A stretch of DNA of 64,000 nucleotides from Enterobacteriaceae bacterium 4M9 (GTDB lineage: Bacteria > Pseudomonadota > Gammaproteobacteria > Enterobacterales > Enterobacteriaceae): positions 1,054,001 to 1,118,000 of the forward strand of contig JAADJJ010000001.1 of assembly GCA_010092695.1 (NCBI GenBank), read 5' to 3'. The position numbers were made by a program, and so were the translations under genes. Of this stretch, positions 17,552 through 26,860 are shown in pieces. How positions within the stretch are numbered: the first letter of the stretch is position 1; every line of letters begins with the position of its first letter. The notes beneath the pieces are model-generated. The model had not been told where the DNA came from. It saw only the letters and a list, made by a program, of their open reading frames with translations, and searched no databases.

Positions 17552-19177
17552 ATGAAAAAGTTGGCACCTGCTATGTCGCAAGACATGAAGCAGCAGGCAA
17601 ACGCGCTTCAGGCATCGTCCGTCGATGTGCTGCTTATCGGTGGCGGCATTATGAGCGCTACGCTCGGCACGTTTTTACAGGCGCTGGAGCCGGGCTGGTC
17701 TATCGAAATGGTGGAACGGCTCGACGGCGTGGCAAAGGAGAGTTCCAACGGCTGGAACAACGCGGGAACGGGGCACTCCGCGCTGATGGAACTGAACTAC
17801 ACGCCAGAGCAGGCAGACGGCAGCATTGATATCCGCAAGGCCGTTAGCATCAACGAATCCTTTCAGATCACCCGCCAGTTCCTGGCATCCCAGGTGCGCA
17901 ACGGCACCCTGCAAAATCCCTCATCCTTTATTAACAGCGTGCCGGGCATGAGCTTTGTCTGGGGCGATGAGAACGTGAATTTCCTGCGTAAACGCTTCGC
18001 TGCCCTACAGGAAAGTACGCTGTTTCGCGCCATGGCTTATTCTGAGGACCCCGCAGAAATCGCGCGCTGGTCGCCGCTGGTAATGGAAGGGCGCGATCCG
18101 CAGCAGAAAATTGCCGCCACGCGCATCGGCACAGGCACCGACATGAACTTTGGCGAAGTAACGCGCCAGCTGGTGGCCTCGCTTAGCAAAAAAGCGCACT
18201 TCACACTGAGCCTTAACAGCGAGGTGTATAGCCTTAAACGCTGTACCGGCGGCTGGCAGGTGGTGATAAAAGATCTGAAAACCGGCGTGCGGCGCACGGT
18301 ACAGGCCGGATTTGTGTTTATCGGTGCCGGTGGTGCCTCGCTGACGCTGCTGCAAAAATCCGGCATCCCTGAGGCCCGCGATTATGCCGGGTTCCCGGTT
18401 GGCGGCGAGTTTCTGGTGGCTGAAAACCCGGAGGTGGTCAACCGCCATCTGGCGAAGGTGTATGGCAAAGCCTCGGTTGGCGCACCGCCGATGTCGGTGC
18501 CGCATCTTGATACTCGCGTGCTGGACGGCAAGCGGGTGCTGCTGTTTGGGCCGTTTGCCACGTTCTCGACCAAATTCCTGAAAAGCGGGTCGCTGTGGGA
18601 CCTGTTTAGCACCATCAACACCGCTAATTTGCTGCCCATGCTGCATGTCGGTAAAGACAACCTGAGCCTGGTGAAATATCTCGTAAGCCAGGTCTTGCAG
18701 AGCGATGAGGATCGCTTTGACGCCTTGCGCGAGTATTTCCCGCAGGCCAATCCGGCAGACTGGCGGCTGTGGAAGGCGGGGCAGCGGGTGCAGATAATCA
18801 AGCGTGACCCGAAAAAAGGCGGTGTGTTGCGCCTGGGTACTGAAATTGTGCGTGATAAAGAAGGCAGCATCGCGGCGCTGCTGGGGGCCTCTCCGGGGGC
18901 TTCTACGGCGGCACCGGTTATGCTGCGCCTGCTGGAAAGCGTCTTCCCGCAGCAGGTCGCCAGCGCCGCCTGGCAGATGACGCTGCGGGACATTATTCCG
19001 TCTTACGGCAGCGCGCTTAACGGCAACGTTGAGGCAACAGAAGAGGCACTTAGCTACACCAGCCGCATGCTGGGGCTGGATAATCCGCTGCCGTCATCGC
19101 GCCCGGTGCAGGCACCTGCGCCCGACAGCACGGTGGCGCTGCCACAGCCCAACACGGTGGCCGATATTGCGCTGTAA
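17552..19177 (+). CDS. mqo: Malate:quinone oxidoreductase
   Basis: A 541-residue FAD enzyme, close to the 548 residues of E. coli Mqo. The FAD-binding site is VDVLLIGGGIMSATLG near residue 25, followed by the Mqo blocks SSNGWNNAGTGHSALMELNY, GRDPQQKIAATRIGTGTDMN and LLGASPGASTAAPVML, ending in the conserved VADIAL. It oxidises malate to oxaloacetate and reduces ubiquinone at the inner membrane. The N-terminal 24 residues differ from the E. coli signal-like extension and look soluble. In E. coli mqo is elsewhere, so its place between gpr and yghX marks a rearrangement or a second copy. Confidence 0.95.
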   Translation: MKKLAPAMSQDMKQQANALQASSVDVLLIGGGIMSATLGTFLQALEPGWSIEMVERLDGVAKESSNGWNNAGTGHSALMELNYTPEQADGSIDIRKAVSINESFQITRQFLASQVRNGTLQNPSSFINSVPGMSFVWGDENVNFLRKRFAALQESTLFRAMAYSEDPAEIARWSPLVMEGRDPQQKIAATRIGTGTDMNFGEVTRQLVASLSKKAHFTLSLNSEVYSLKRCTGGWQVVIKDLKTGVRRTVQAGFVFIGAGGASLTLLQKSGIPEARDYAGFPVGGEFLVAENPEVVNRHLAKVYGKASVGAPPMSVPHLDTRVLDGKRVLLFGPFATFSTKFLKSGSLWDLFSTINTANLLPMLHVGKDNLSLVKYLVSQVLQSDEDRFDALREYFPQANPADWRLWKAGQRVQIIKRDPKKGGVLRLGTEIVRDKEGSIAALLGASPGASTAAPVMLRLLESVFPQQVASAAWQMTLRDIIPSYGSALNGNVEATEEALSYTSRMLGLDNPLPSSRPVQAPAPDSTVALPQPNTVADIAL

Positions 19178-19183
19178 ACGAGT

Positions 19184-19206
19184 CCGGGGCCGTGGCCCCG
19201 GTTTTT
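19184..19206 (+). terminator. Terminator after mqo
   Basis: CCGGGGCC-GT-GGCCCCGG followed by TTTTT, 7 bp after the mqo stop. Confidence 0.9.
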
Positions 19207-19294
19207 GTATCGCGGCGGCGAATATCGGCGCGCTGCCCGGCTTTCTTCTACACTAGCAGAGACCTTCACCGAAGCGGCTTAGAGGAAACCGGCT

Positions 19295-20182
19295 ATGACC
19301 CGACTGACGGCTAAAGACTTTCCCCAGGAACTGCTCGACTACTACGACTACTACGCCCACGGCAAAATCACCAAACGCGAATTTCTCAATAAGGCAGCAA
19401 AGTATGCGGTAGGCGGCATCAGCGCGCTGGCGCTGTTCAATTCGCTCAAACCCAATTACGCGCTGGCCGAGCAGGTGGAATTTACCGACCCGGATATTGT
19501 GGCCGAGTACATTCGCTATCCGTCGCCCAACGGTCACGGTGAAGTGCGTGGCTATCTCGTGCGCCCGGCGAAGGTGACAGGCAAAGTGGCCGCTGTGGTC
19601 GTGGTGCATGAGAACCGTGGGTTGAACCCGTATATCGAGGACGTAGCGCGCCGGGTGGCGAAGGCCGGTTATATTGCGCTGGCGCCGGACGGGTTAAGCT
19701 CCGTGGGCGGTTATCCAGGCAACGACGACAAAGGCCGCGAACTGCAACAGCAGGTTGACCCAACGAAGCTAATGAACGATTTCTTTGCCGCCGTGGAGTT
19801 TCTGATGCGTCACGACGCCAGCACTGGCAAGGTGGGCATCACCGGTTTTTGCTACGGCGGTGGTGTGGCCAATGCCGCCGCAGTGGCTTACCCGGAGCTT
19901 GCATGTGCGGTGCCGTTTTATGGCCGCCAGCCGCCGGTGGCCGATGTCCCCAACATCAACGCACCGCTGCTGCTGCATTACGCCGAGCGAGACGAGCGCA
20001 TTAACGAAGGCTGGCCCGCGTATGAGGCCGCCCTTAAGGCCAACAACAAGGTCTATCAGGGCTGGATTTATCCTGGTACTAACCACGGTTTTCATAACGA
20101 CTCAACGCCGCGTTACGACAAGGCGGCGGCAGAGCTGGCGTGGGAGCGCACACTGGCCTGGTTCAGACAGTATCTGGCATGA
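19295..20182 (+). CDS. yghX: Dienelactone hydrolase family protein YghX
   Basis: A 295-residue alpha/beta hydrolase. The dienelactone-hydrolase triad is Cys186 in GFCYGGG, Asp233 in ERDERI and His264 in GTNHGFHND. It matches YghX, which is a disrupted gene in E. coli K-12 but is intact here. The N-terminus LDYYDYYAHGKITKREFLNK followed by a hydrophobic stretch (AVGGISALALFNSLKPNYAL) is characteristic of this subfamily and may act as a Tat-like or membrane-targeting region, although there is no RR pair. The physiological substrate is unknown. Confidence 0.9.
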   Translation: MTRLTAKDFPQELLDYYDYYAHGKITKREFLNKAAKYAVGGISALALFNSLKPNYALAEQVEFTDPDIVAEYIRYPSPNGHGEVRGYLVRPAKVTGKVAAVVVVHENRGLNPYIEDVARRVAKAGYIALAPDGLSSVGGYPGNDDKGRELQQQVDPTKLMNDFFAAVEFLMRHDASTGKVGITGFCYGGGVANAAAVAYPELACAVPFYGRQPPVADVPNINAPLLLHYAERDERINEGWPAYEAALKANNKVYQGWIYPGTNHGFHNDSTPRYDKAAAELAWERTLAWFRQYLA

Positions 20183-20242
20183 CGCGGGCCTGGGGCTGGC
20201 AGAGGCTTGCCGCCGCTGTCAGCACCTGAAGACCCACGCTGC

Positions 20243-20854
20243 TTATTTGAGTTGTTCCACCAGCAGCAGGGTGGATATTGCAATCATCAGAACGCCTGAT
20301 ACCAGGCTTATCTTTTTTGCCGCGTCGGGGCGCGTCGCTAACAGCGACCTGGCCCCATATCCCACCAGCAAATACACACCGGTGCAGGTTATCAGGTGGA
20401 TTAATCCCAGTGCCGACATCTGCATTGCCACCGGCCAGCGCCCGTTGGGGTCAGTGAACTGCGGGAGCAGTGCCAGAAACAGCAGCAGCACTTTGGGGTT
20501 TAATCCGCTGATGCACAGCCCCTTTATCATCCAGCGGAAGCGGCTGCCCTCGGTCTGGGTCATGGCACCAATGGGCGCCGGGCTGCGCAACATGCTGATC
20601 CCCAGCCACAGCAGCCAGGCGGCGCCCAAAAGCGTCACGACCTGCAAGGCAACCGGATGGCGCGCAATGACTATTCCGGCACCGGTCACAACGGCCACCG
20701 TGGCCAGTAAATGCCCGGACATCAACCCTGTTACCGCAGGAACAATTCTGCGCCCGTGAATGCCGGAACTGATGACATACGCCCAGTCCGCGCCAGGCGT
20801 GATAATAAGCAGAAAAGAGACGACCCAGAAGCCTGCCGCTACGCCCATTTCCAT
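20243..20854 (-). CDS. LysE/RhtB family amino-acid exporter
   Basis: A 203-residue membrane protein with about six hydrophobic segments and the LysE-family TPGAD motif at residues 19-23, plus the typical GLCISGLNPKVLLLFLALLP segment. LysE-type exporters expel amino acids or their lactones. I chose the ATG at 20854 (GGGAG 10 bases upstream) rather than the longer open frame from 20971, whose first 39 residues are not membrane-like and would run into the divergent promoter. The neighbouring, divergent Lrp/AsnC gene is very probably its regulator. Confidence 0.87.
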   Translation of the reverse strand: MEMGVAAGFWVVSFLLIITPGADWAYVISSGIHGRRIVPAVTGLMSGHLLATVAVVTGAGIVIARHPVALQVVTLLGAAWLLWLGISMLRSPAPIGAMTQTEGSRFRWMIKGLCISGLNPKVLLLFLALLPQFTDPNGRWPVAMQMSALGLIHLITCTGVYLLVGYGARSLLATRPDAAKKISLVSGVLMIAISTLLLVEQLK

Positions 20855-21000
20855 TGTTTTTTCTCCCTGTATTTGCCGGGGCTGGCACCTGCGCACGGCC
20901 TGGCTGTGGTGATGTAATGACAGGAAGAATAACGATATCGGGCGCAAATGAGTTTCCAATGTTATGCTCAAAAACAGGTCTGGATGAGAGATTCTTCTAA

Positions 21001-21459
21001 ATGGACAGCATTGACAGAAAAATTCTTGCCGAGTTACAGGCAGACGGGCGACTTTCGATAACTGAACTTGCAGAGCGGGTCAATTTAAGCCTGTCGCCCT
21101 GTCACCGCCGCCTGCGTGCGCTCGAACACGATGGCGTTATCACCGGCTATCGTGCAAACCTCGATCCGGGAAAAATGGGATTTAACTTCGTGGCCATTGT
21201 GTTTGCTACGCTCAAAGAAGGCGACAGAAAGGCGGTGAGCGCCTTTGAAGACGCCATTGAAGATATCCCACAGATTGTGCTGGCGCAGCGCCTGTTTGGT
21301 GATCCCGACTATCTGATGCATGTCGTGACCCGCGACCTGTCGTCATTTCAAAAACTGTATGACCAGAAGCTGTCAGCGATGCCGGGTGTGCAGCATCTGC
21401 GCTCAACGCTGGTAATGAAAACCGTGGTACAGGACAGGCCGTTTCCGCTGGGCAGTTAA
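21001..21459 (+). CDS. Lrp/AsnC family transcriptional regulator
   Basis: A 152-residue regulator with an N-terminal winged helix-turn-helix (MDSIDRKILAELQADGRLSI through LSPCHRRLRALEHDGVITGY) and a C-terminal RAM/ligand-binding ferredoxin-like domain with the GDPDYLMHVV motif. These proteins sense amino acids and often control a divergent LysE-type exporter, which is the arrangement here. The intervening 146 bp would hold both promoters. Confidence 0.93.
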   Translation: MDSIDRKILAELQADGRLSITELAERVNLSLSPCHRRLRALEHDGVITGYRANLDPGKMGFNFVAIVFATLKEGDRKAVSAFEDAIEDIPQIVLAQRLFGDPDYLMHVVTRDLSSFQKLYDQKLSAMPGVQHLRSTLVMKTVVQDRPFPLGS

Positions 21460-21817
21460 TATGGGAAAAATAAAGGAGCAGTTCCTGTATTGGGTACTGC
21501 TTTAGCCGATATCCCGGCTGAAAGAGCATGTAGAAAACAGGTATATTATCCAACAGGCAGCGAAAATAATCTTTTTTCCCGGCGTGTTAAGGTTATCGTT
21601 CTTTACTCTCTTTTTCTTGCGGTGATAACTACACTATTTTCTTGTTCTGTGGCGAAAGTATTGTGCCATTATTCTGGGTCATGGTTATTGCAGAATGGAT
21701 TTAATTCGGTTTCGCCGGGCTATTGCGCAGTGCTAACCTGGCGTATTCCTTTTTTATATTGCCGCGCCGGAGTTATTTCAGCGGCGGGCGTAATTTATCA
21801 TCACAAGGAGAATAACA
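21460..21817. other. Non-coding stretch between the Lrp-type gene and the carboxylesterase
   Basis: About 360 bp. An imperfect hairpin AGCAGT...ACTGCT lies shortly after the regulator stop (about 21479-21501) and may end its transcript. The rest, relatively AT-rich at 21560-21700, has no recognisable gene and presumably holds the promoter of the carboxylesterase. Confidence 0.45.
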
Positions 21818-23545
21818 GTGAGGAAATATCTGGCGAGAATGAAAGGGGCCTGTTTTGGGGCGCTGATTCTTTTACTTTGCGCCTGCGACCATCCGGCAGA
21901 GACCCGGGCAACGCCGCAAAATCCAGCGGGTGAAACCTCTGCGTTAGTGCGAGAAACGCACTTTGGCAGCGTGCAGGGCAAAACCCAGGGCAATGTACTG
22001 GTCTGGCTTGGCATCCCTTACGGTGGCGATACATCAGGCGCCGCACGCTGGAAAGCGCCGGTTGACCCGCAGCCCTGGAGTGAGGTGCGGGATGCCACCA
22101 CCTCTGGTGCTGTTGCGCTGCAAAGTGGTTCAGGGGGTGTGAGTGGTTCTGAAAATGCGCTTAACCTGGATATTTATCGCCCGAATAATGACATCAAGAA
22201 CCTGCCCGTGATGGTGTATGTACACGGTGGCAATAACCAGAGCGGTTTATCGGAAGAAATTTCTGGCGTGTCTTTTGTTGAGCGCCACAATGCCATTATT
22301 GTCTCGGTAAATTACCGCCTTGGGCCACTCGGATTTAATCCGCTGCCGGCGTTAAAAACAGGGAATGACGCAGCAGAAGATTCCGGTAATTATGCGCTGC
22401 TTGATATCAATAAAGCGCTGGAATGGGTTAAAGCCAATATTGAACAGTTTGGTGGTAATGCCGGGAATATTACCGTTGCCGGTTTTTCGGCGGGCGGGCG
22501 TGACGTAATGGCAATGCTGATTTCACCGCTGTTTAACGGCAAATTTGAAAAAGCGATTTCTTTTAGCGGCGGCATGACCATTGCCGATGAAGCCAAAAGC
22601 CAGCAGGTGTTTGCTCAGGCGCTGGCACCGCTGGTGGTGGAAGATGGAGTGAAAGCAAACCTGGAGCAGGCCAGTGCATGGCTATTAACGCCGGGCAGCG
22701 ACGTGCGCGATTATCTCTATAATCTTGCGGGCGAGCGCCTGGTGCCGCTGATGGGCAATGCCAGCATCAGAATGAGCGTGTTCCCGCATCTCTATAACGA
22801 CGGCTACGTTATCCCGAAAGAGGGCTTTGATAGCGCAGACTACAACTCCGTGCCGCTGCTGATGCTCTCCGGCGAGCAGGAGTTTTCGCTGTTCAGCCGC
22901 TTTGACCGGTATTTTTCCAGCGCTATTGCCGATGGCTCAATCAATACCGATGAGAACGTCTCAAAGCAGTACGACTTTGTGAACCACTACGGCGGCCAGC
23001 TTTACAGCCTGTTTAACCTGCAAGACTCCGCGCAAAAGATGGCGGCGAACTATCACGCGCCGATTTACGGTATGGAAATCCTGTTTGGCGAAAATGCCGC
23101 CGTGGTAGGTGATAAAATGGCGGTATTTGGCTCTTTTCACGGCGTGTTTGTGCCGCTGCTGGATACCGACAGCCAGAACTACACCGGGCTGGTGGGGGAT
23201 GCATACGCCTCTGACGGGGCCAAAAAACTGAGCGCGCTGTTCCAGGATTACGTGTATGCGTTTATCGCCAGCGGTGACCCTAACGGTGAGGGACTGACCG
23301 CCTGGGCGGCCTGGCAGCCGCAGGCAGAAGAGAACATTTTGTTCCTGGATGCCGACACAACGACAGCCCGCGCGTTTATGGGCAAAAAAGCGTTCAGCTA
23401 TGAGAGCGTGCTGGAGAGTATTGATGCTGACGACTCTGTCACCGCAGAGCAAAAAACGGCGCTGCTGGCGCAGGTGATGAGCGGGCGTTGGTTCAGCAAG
23501 GGGCTTGATGAGAAGTACGGCAACCTGAGCGAGTTCGATCGCTAG
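21818..23545 (+). CDS. Type-B carboxylesterase, predicted lipoprotein
   Basis: A 575-residue carboxylesterase/para-nitrobenzyl esterase family protein. It starts at a GTG with AAGGAG 7 bases upstream. The N-terminus is a lipoprotein signal with a LCAC lipobox, lipidated Cys23. The oxyanion HGG is at 136-138, the nucleophile is Ser224 in GFSAGG (the family norm is GESAGG), and the catalytic histidine is likely in GSFHGVFVP. Such enzymes hydrolyse carboxylic esters; anchored in the envelope it would act on exogenous esters. It is a single-gene unit followed by a terminator; no regulator is adjacent apart from the Lrp-type gene upstream. Confidence 0.85.
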   Translation: MRKYLARMKGACFGALILLLCACDHPAETRATPQNPAGETSALVRETHFGSVQGKTQGNVLVWLGIPYGGDTSGAARWKAPVDPQPWSEVRDATTSGAVALQSGSGGVSGSENALNLDIYRPNNDIKNLPVMVYVHGGNNQSGLSEEISGVSFVERHNAIIVSVNYRLGPLGFNPLPALKTGNDAAEDSGNYALLDINKALEWVKANIEQFGGNAGNITVAGFSAGGRDVMAMLISPLFNGKFEKAISFSGGMTIADEAKSQQVFAQALAPLVVEDGVKANLEQASAWLLTPGSDVRDYLYNLAGERLVPLMGNASIRMSVFPHLYNDGYVIPKEGFDSADYNSVPLLMLSGEQEFSLFSRFDRYFSSAIADGSINTDENVSKQYDFVNHYGGQLYSLFNLQDSAQKMAANYHAPIYGMEILFGENAAVVGDKMAVFGSFHGVFVPLLDTDSQNYTGLVGDAYASDGAKKLSALFQDYVYAFIASGDPNGEGLTAWAAWQPQAEENILFLDADTTTARAFMGKKAFSYESVLESIDADDSVTAEQKTALLAQVMSGRWFSKGLDEKYGNLSEFDR

Positions 23546-23603
23546 TCGCTGTCGCGTGGTTTAGGCCAGCGAGCCGCAGGCAAGCCTGTGTGTCAGGCAA
23601 AGA

Positions 23604-23637
23604 AAACGGGAACCGGAGGGTTCCCGTTTGTTATTTT
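23604..23637. terminator. Bidirectional terminator between the carboxylesterase and yghU
   Basis: AAACGGGAACC/GGTTCCCGTTT, an 11-bp stem with a GGAG loop, flanked by A and T runs. Confidence 0.85.
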
Positions 23638-23654
23638 GTACAAGCAGTCGCTAC

Positions 23655-24521
23655 TTACTTCTGCTTTTTATCTTCCGTCTGCGTATCAAAATCCGACGCA
23701 TCATGGCGCTCGTGCAGTTGTTCATTCAGCGGGCCTTGCAGGCGGTTCACCATGCGACCACGCTTGACCGCCGGGCGCTCGCCGATTTCTTTTGCCCAGC
23801 GCAGCACGTTGGTATAGTTCCCGGCATCCAGGAACTCGGCGGCGTTATAGACACCGCCGGTCACCAGGTTGCCATACCACGGCCAGGTGGCGATGTCGGC
23901 AATGGTGTAGTGCTCGCCTGCCATATAGCGGTGATGCGCAAGCTGGCGGTCCAGCACGTCGAGCAGGCGTTTGGCTTCCATGGTGAAGCGGTCAATGGCG
24001 TACTCAATTTTAAACGGTGCGTAGTTGTAGAAGTGGCCGAAGCCGCCGCCAATATACGGTGCAGAGCCTTGCAGCCAGAACAGCCAGTTTAGGGTCTCGG
24101 TACGCCCGGCCAGGTCGGCTGGCAGGAAATGACCGAACTTCTCAGCCAGATACAGCAAAATAGCGCCTGACTCAAACACGCGTACCGGCGGGTTCACGGA
24201 GTGGTCCATCAGCGCCGGGATTTTTGAGTTAGGGTTCACTTCCACAAACCCGCTGGAGAACTGGTCGCCTTCGCCAATGCGAATCAGGTGCGCGTCGTAC
24301 TCCGCACCGCTCACGCCTGCGGCCAGTAGCTCCTCGAGCATAATTGTCACTTTCTGGCCGTTAGGCGTGGCAAGTGAATATAGCTGGAGAGGGTGTTTGC
24401 CCACCGGCAGCGTTTTGTCATGAGTAGGGCCAGCGATAGGGCGGTTGATGCTCGACCAGGTGCCGCCATCCTGTTGATTCCATTTCCAGACTTTGGGCGG
24501 CTGATACTGTTGTTCAGACAT
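23655..24521 (-). CDS. yghU: Glutathione S-transferase family disulfide-bond oxidoreductase YghU
   Basis: A 288-residue protein of the same length as E. coli YghU, a Nu-class GST with disulfide-bond reductase activity that binds two glutathione molecules. The thioredoxin-like N-terminal domain contains YSLATPNGQKVTIMLEE and the cis-Pro region NPNSKIPAL; the helical C-terminal domain carries GGGFGHFYNYAP and ERPAVKRGRMVNR. The start is preceded by GGCGAATAAC without a strong Shine-Dalgarno. It converges with the carboxylesterase on a shared terminator. Confidence 0.95.
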   Translation of the reverse strand: MSEQQYQPPKVWKWNQQDGGTWSSINRPIAGPTHDKTLPVGKHPLQLYSLATPNGQKVTIMLEELLAAGVSGAEYDAHLIRIGEGDQFSSGFVEVNPNSKIPALMDHSVNPPVRVFESGAILLYLAEKFGHFLPADLAGRTETLNWLFWLQGSAPYIGGGFGHFYNYAPFKIEYAIDRFTMEAKRLLDVLDRQLAHHRYMAGEHYTIADIATWPWYGNLVTGGVYNAAEFLDAGNYTNVLRWAKEIGERPAVKRGRMVNRLQGPLNEQLHERHDASDFDTQTEDKKQK

Positions 24522-24600
24522 AGTGTTATTCGCCTTCTGTTCGTTGTGTGTGCTGGAAGTGTAGCAGGAGAGGTGGGGGCGCTATTAGCCCCCGTGGCGA

Positions 24601-25398
24601 TCACCAGGCTTTGATGGCATCGCCTTTATAGACTTCCTTCGCTTTGTCTTCGACTTCTTTTGACTGGAAGGCCTGTACCAGTTTTTTCAGCTTCGGGTCA
24701 TCCTTGTTGTCTTCGCGCGCGACCAGTAAGTTCACATACGGCGAGGCGGCACTTTCCATAAACAGCCCATCGCGCGAGGCTGACAGATTCACCTGCGAGG
24801 CGAAGTTATTATTAATCACAGACAGATACACGTTCGGGTCGTCCAGCGTGCGGGTAAGCTGCGGCGTATCCACTTCCACAATTTTCAGTTGTTTCGGGTT
24901 ATCGATAATATCCAGCGTGGTAGGCAGGAAGCCCACGCCGTCTTTCAGTTTGAGCAAGCCCTGACTTTGCAGCAACAGCAGGCTGCGGCCAAGGGTGGTG
25001 GACTCGTTAGAAATGGTGACCGTGGCGTTATCTGGCACTTCGGCCAGGCTTTTTACCTTCTTCGAATACGCGGCAATCGGGAATACAAAAGTATTGGTTA
25101 GCGTCACAAACTTATAGCCGCGCTCTTTAGACTGCGCTTCAAGATAAGGCACGCTCTGGAACGCATTGGCGTCCACGTCTTTATTACGCAGCGCCTCGTT
25201 AGGCAGCACGTAGTCGTTAAAGCTAATGACCTCGACATCAAGGTTGTATTTGTCTTTTGCGACTTTCTGCACTTCGTCCCAGATAGCCTGGTCCGGCCCG
25301 GTATTAATCGCGACTTTGACTTTATTATCGTCAGACGGCGAGCAGGCACTGAGCACGAGCGTGGCGGCAGCGATGAGTGGAATAAGATACTTTTTCAT
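24601..25398 (-). CDS. MetQ/NlpA family substrate-binding lipoprotein (orphan)
   Basis: A 265-residue lipoprotein with signal MKKYLIPLIAAATLVLSAC and lipobox LSAC (Cys19). The mature part fits the NlpA/MetQ family of methionine-type ABC substrate-binding proteins (TGPDQAIWDEVQKVA, NDYVLPNEALRNKDVDANAF). The start at 25398 has AAGGAC 7 bases upstream; an open extension to 25458 adds a non-signal sequence. No metN or metI gene is next to it, so it either works with a distant transporter or, like NlpA, has its own role. Confidence 0.9.
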   Translation of the reverse strand: MKKYLIPLIAAATLVLSACSPSDDNKVKVAINTGPDQAIWDEVQKVAKDKYNLDVEVISFNDYVLPNEALRNKDVDANAFQSVPYLEAQSKERGYKFVTLTNTFVFPIAAYSKKVKSLAEVPDNATVTISNESTTLGRSLLLLQSQGLLKLKDGVGFLPTTLDIIDNPKQLKIVEVDTPQLTRTLDDPNVYLSVINNNFASQVNLSASRDGLFMESAASPYVNLLVAREDNKDDPKLKKLVQAFQSKEVEDKAKEVYKGDAIKAW

Positions 25399-25906
25399 AG
25401 AAAAGTCCTTTTGAATAAAGGGGGTAAGCGCAGAGTGAGTTGATAGCCATTTGAGCATGGTTTAGAAGAGGGGTTAAATAACTTAAAGATATAAAGTTAT
25501 ATTGTTCGTGGAGGCGACGGGTTATGATTTTATTGAAATAAAAGAAATATATTTTATGAATTTACCTTCAGGTCGCCGTTCTATTTAAGCTATATAAGGC
25601 CAGGCACAATTAAACCTGACTGTCGGTTAAGTGCAAGACGCGGAAGTCGGGATTTATAGGGTAACAACAAAATGGCTATCGAAGCCGTGGCGATTCAGTT
25701 TAACCTCTGCTCCTGGCTCGTAGTGCTTAATTGTCCCCCCTTAATAATCATCACGAGTAAAGAAGCCCCGTGCACGAAAAAGAGTCCACAGAATGAGTGC
25801 TATTTAATTGTCCTACTCCTGCTGGTAGTTCAATTATCCAGCTAATCAATAAACCCTGGGGATCACCCGTCTACAGTATATCTTTGCATGATGTTTCAGT
25901 TGCCGC
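25399..25906. other. Intergenic region upstream of the MetQ-like gene
   Basis: About 510 bp, AT-rich in its left half, holding the promoter of the lipoprotein gene and the 3' flank of the LysR gene. It contains an inverted repeat ATAACTT-N9-AAGTTAT at 25478-25500, about 80 bp upstream of the lipoprotein start, a candidate operator. No gene is recognisable. Confidence 0.45.
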
Positions 25907-26812
25907 TTAGCTGCCGTTAAGCATCACTTTGAGCGTCGGCTGCTTGAGAAAGTCCATGCTCCAGCGGGCGGCTTCCCCCAGGCCTTCACTTCGCGTGGCA
26001 TTAAACAAGCGAGTTGCGTGCTTATGTTCCTGCATCGGTTTTTTGACCAGCTCGCCGCTGTTCAACTTCGCTTTTGCCAGATGATGTGGGATATAGCCAA
26101 TTCCCACGTTCTGCCCGATAAGGTCAATGGCTGTATCAAAATCGGGAACAAACAGGGCTTTTTGCCCCTCAAGTAACCATGCCTGTAGCGGATTAAAGTG
26201 CACGGCCGTGTCACGAATACACACTGCCGGGTACTGACGAAGCTGGCGGTTTTCCAGTGGCTGAAGCTGTGCGGCGAGTGGGTGACCTGGGCCAACAACA
26301 AAATCCCACTCCACCTTCCCGGCGGATTCACTGACGATGCCATCACTGGACGGCACGGCGTGAGGAGCGCCAATCACCAGATCCGCGCGCTTGTTATAGA
26401 GCGCATCCCAGCAGCCATTATAGACTTCGGTATTGACGGTTAATTGGGTGCCGGGGAACGTGCGTTCAAATTCGACAATAAACTGCACCACAGCACGGCG
26501 GGGAATGATGTTGTTCACCGCAACGGTCAGCTCTTTTTCGACACCCGTTGCGATCAAGATGGTATTGCGTTTTAGGGCATCCAGATCGTGCAGCAGCGCA
26601 ACGCTGTGTTGAACAAAATACTCGCCGCTTGGCGTTAAGGTCAGGTAACGGCTTTTGCGGGTAAACAGTGTAATCCCGAGGCTCTCTTCGAGTTTTTTAA
26701 TCGTATAGCTGATCGCTGACGGGACTTTGTTGAGTTGCTCCGCAGCAGTCGTGATGCTTTGGTATTTGGCGACCAGATGAACGATACGCAGGACTTCATC
26801 AGAAATAAACAT
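25907..26812 (-). CDS. LysR-family regulator of the carbamoyl-catabolic operon
   Basis: A 301-residue LysR-type regulator with an N-terminal winged helix (ITTAAEQLNKVPSAISYTIK, residues ~20-40) and an effector-binding domain. The overall sequence resembles AllS, the allantoin-pathway activator. I place the start at the ATG at 26812, with GGAG 6 bases upstream and an AllS-like MFISDEVLR beginning; a GTG at 26839 lacks a site. It is the last gene of the eight-gene cluster and is separated from the permease gene by a region with a nested hairpin, so it may have its own promoter. Confidence 0.9.
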   Translation of the reverse strand: MFISDEVLRIVHLVAKYQSITTAAEQLNKVPSAISYTIKKLEESLGITLFTRKSRYLTLTPSGEYFVQHSVALLHDLDALKRNTILIATGVEKELTVAVNNIIPRRAVVQFIVEFERTFPGTQLTVNTEVYNGCWDALYNKRADLVIGAPHAVPSSDGIVSESAGKVEWDFVVGPGHPLAAQLQPLENRQLRQYPAVCIRDTAVHFNPLQAWLLEGQKALFVPDFDTAIDLIGQNVGIGYIPHHLAKAKLNSGELVKKPMQEHKHATRLFNATRSEGLGEAARWSMDFLKQPTLKVMLNGS

Positions 26813-26860
26813 CAGCGGCTCCGGGGTGTTGTGGCTCACCTGGAGTCATAACGCAAAGAA

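Noticed and set aside
21490..21933. 147-residue plus-strand frame overlapping the start of the carboxylesterase gene
   Set aside because: No family features, poor start context and it overlaps a gene with a lipoprotein signal and good Shine-Dalgarno; the VLYSLFLAVITTLF stretch is coincidental hydrophobic sequence.
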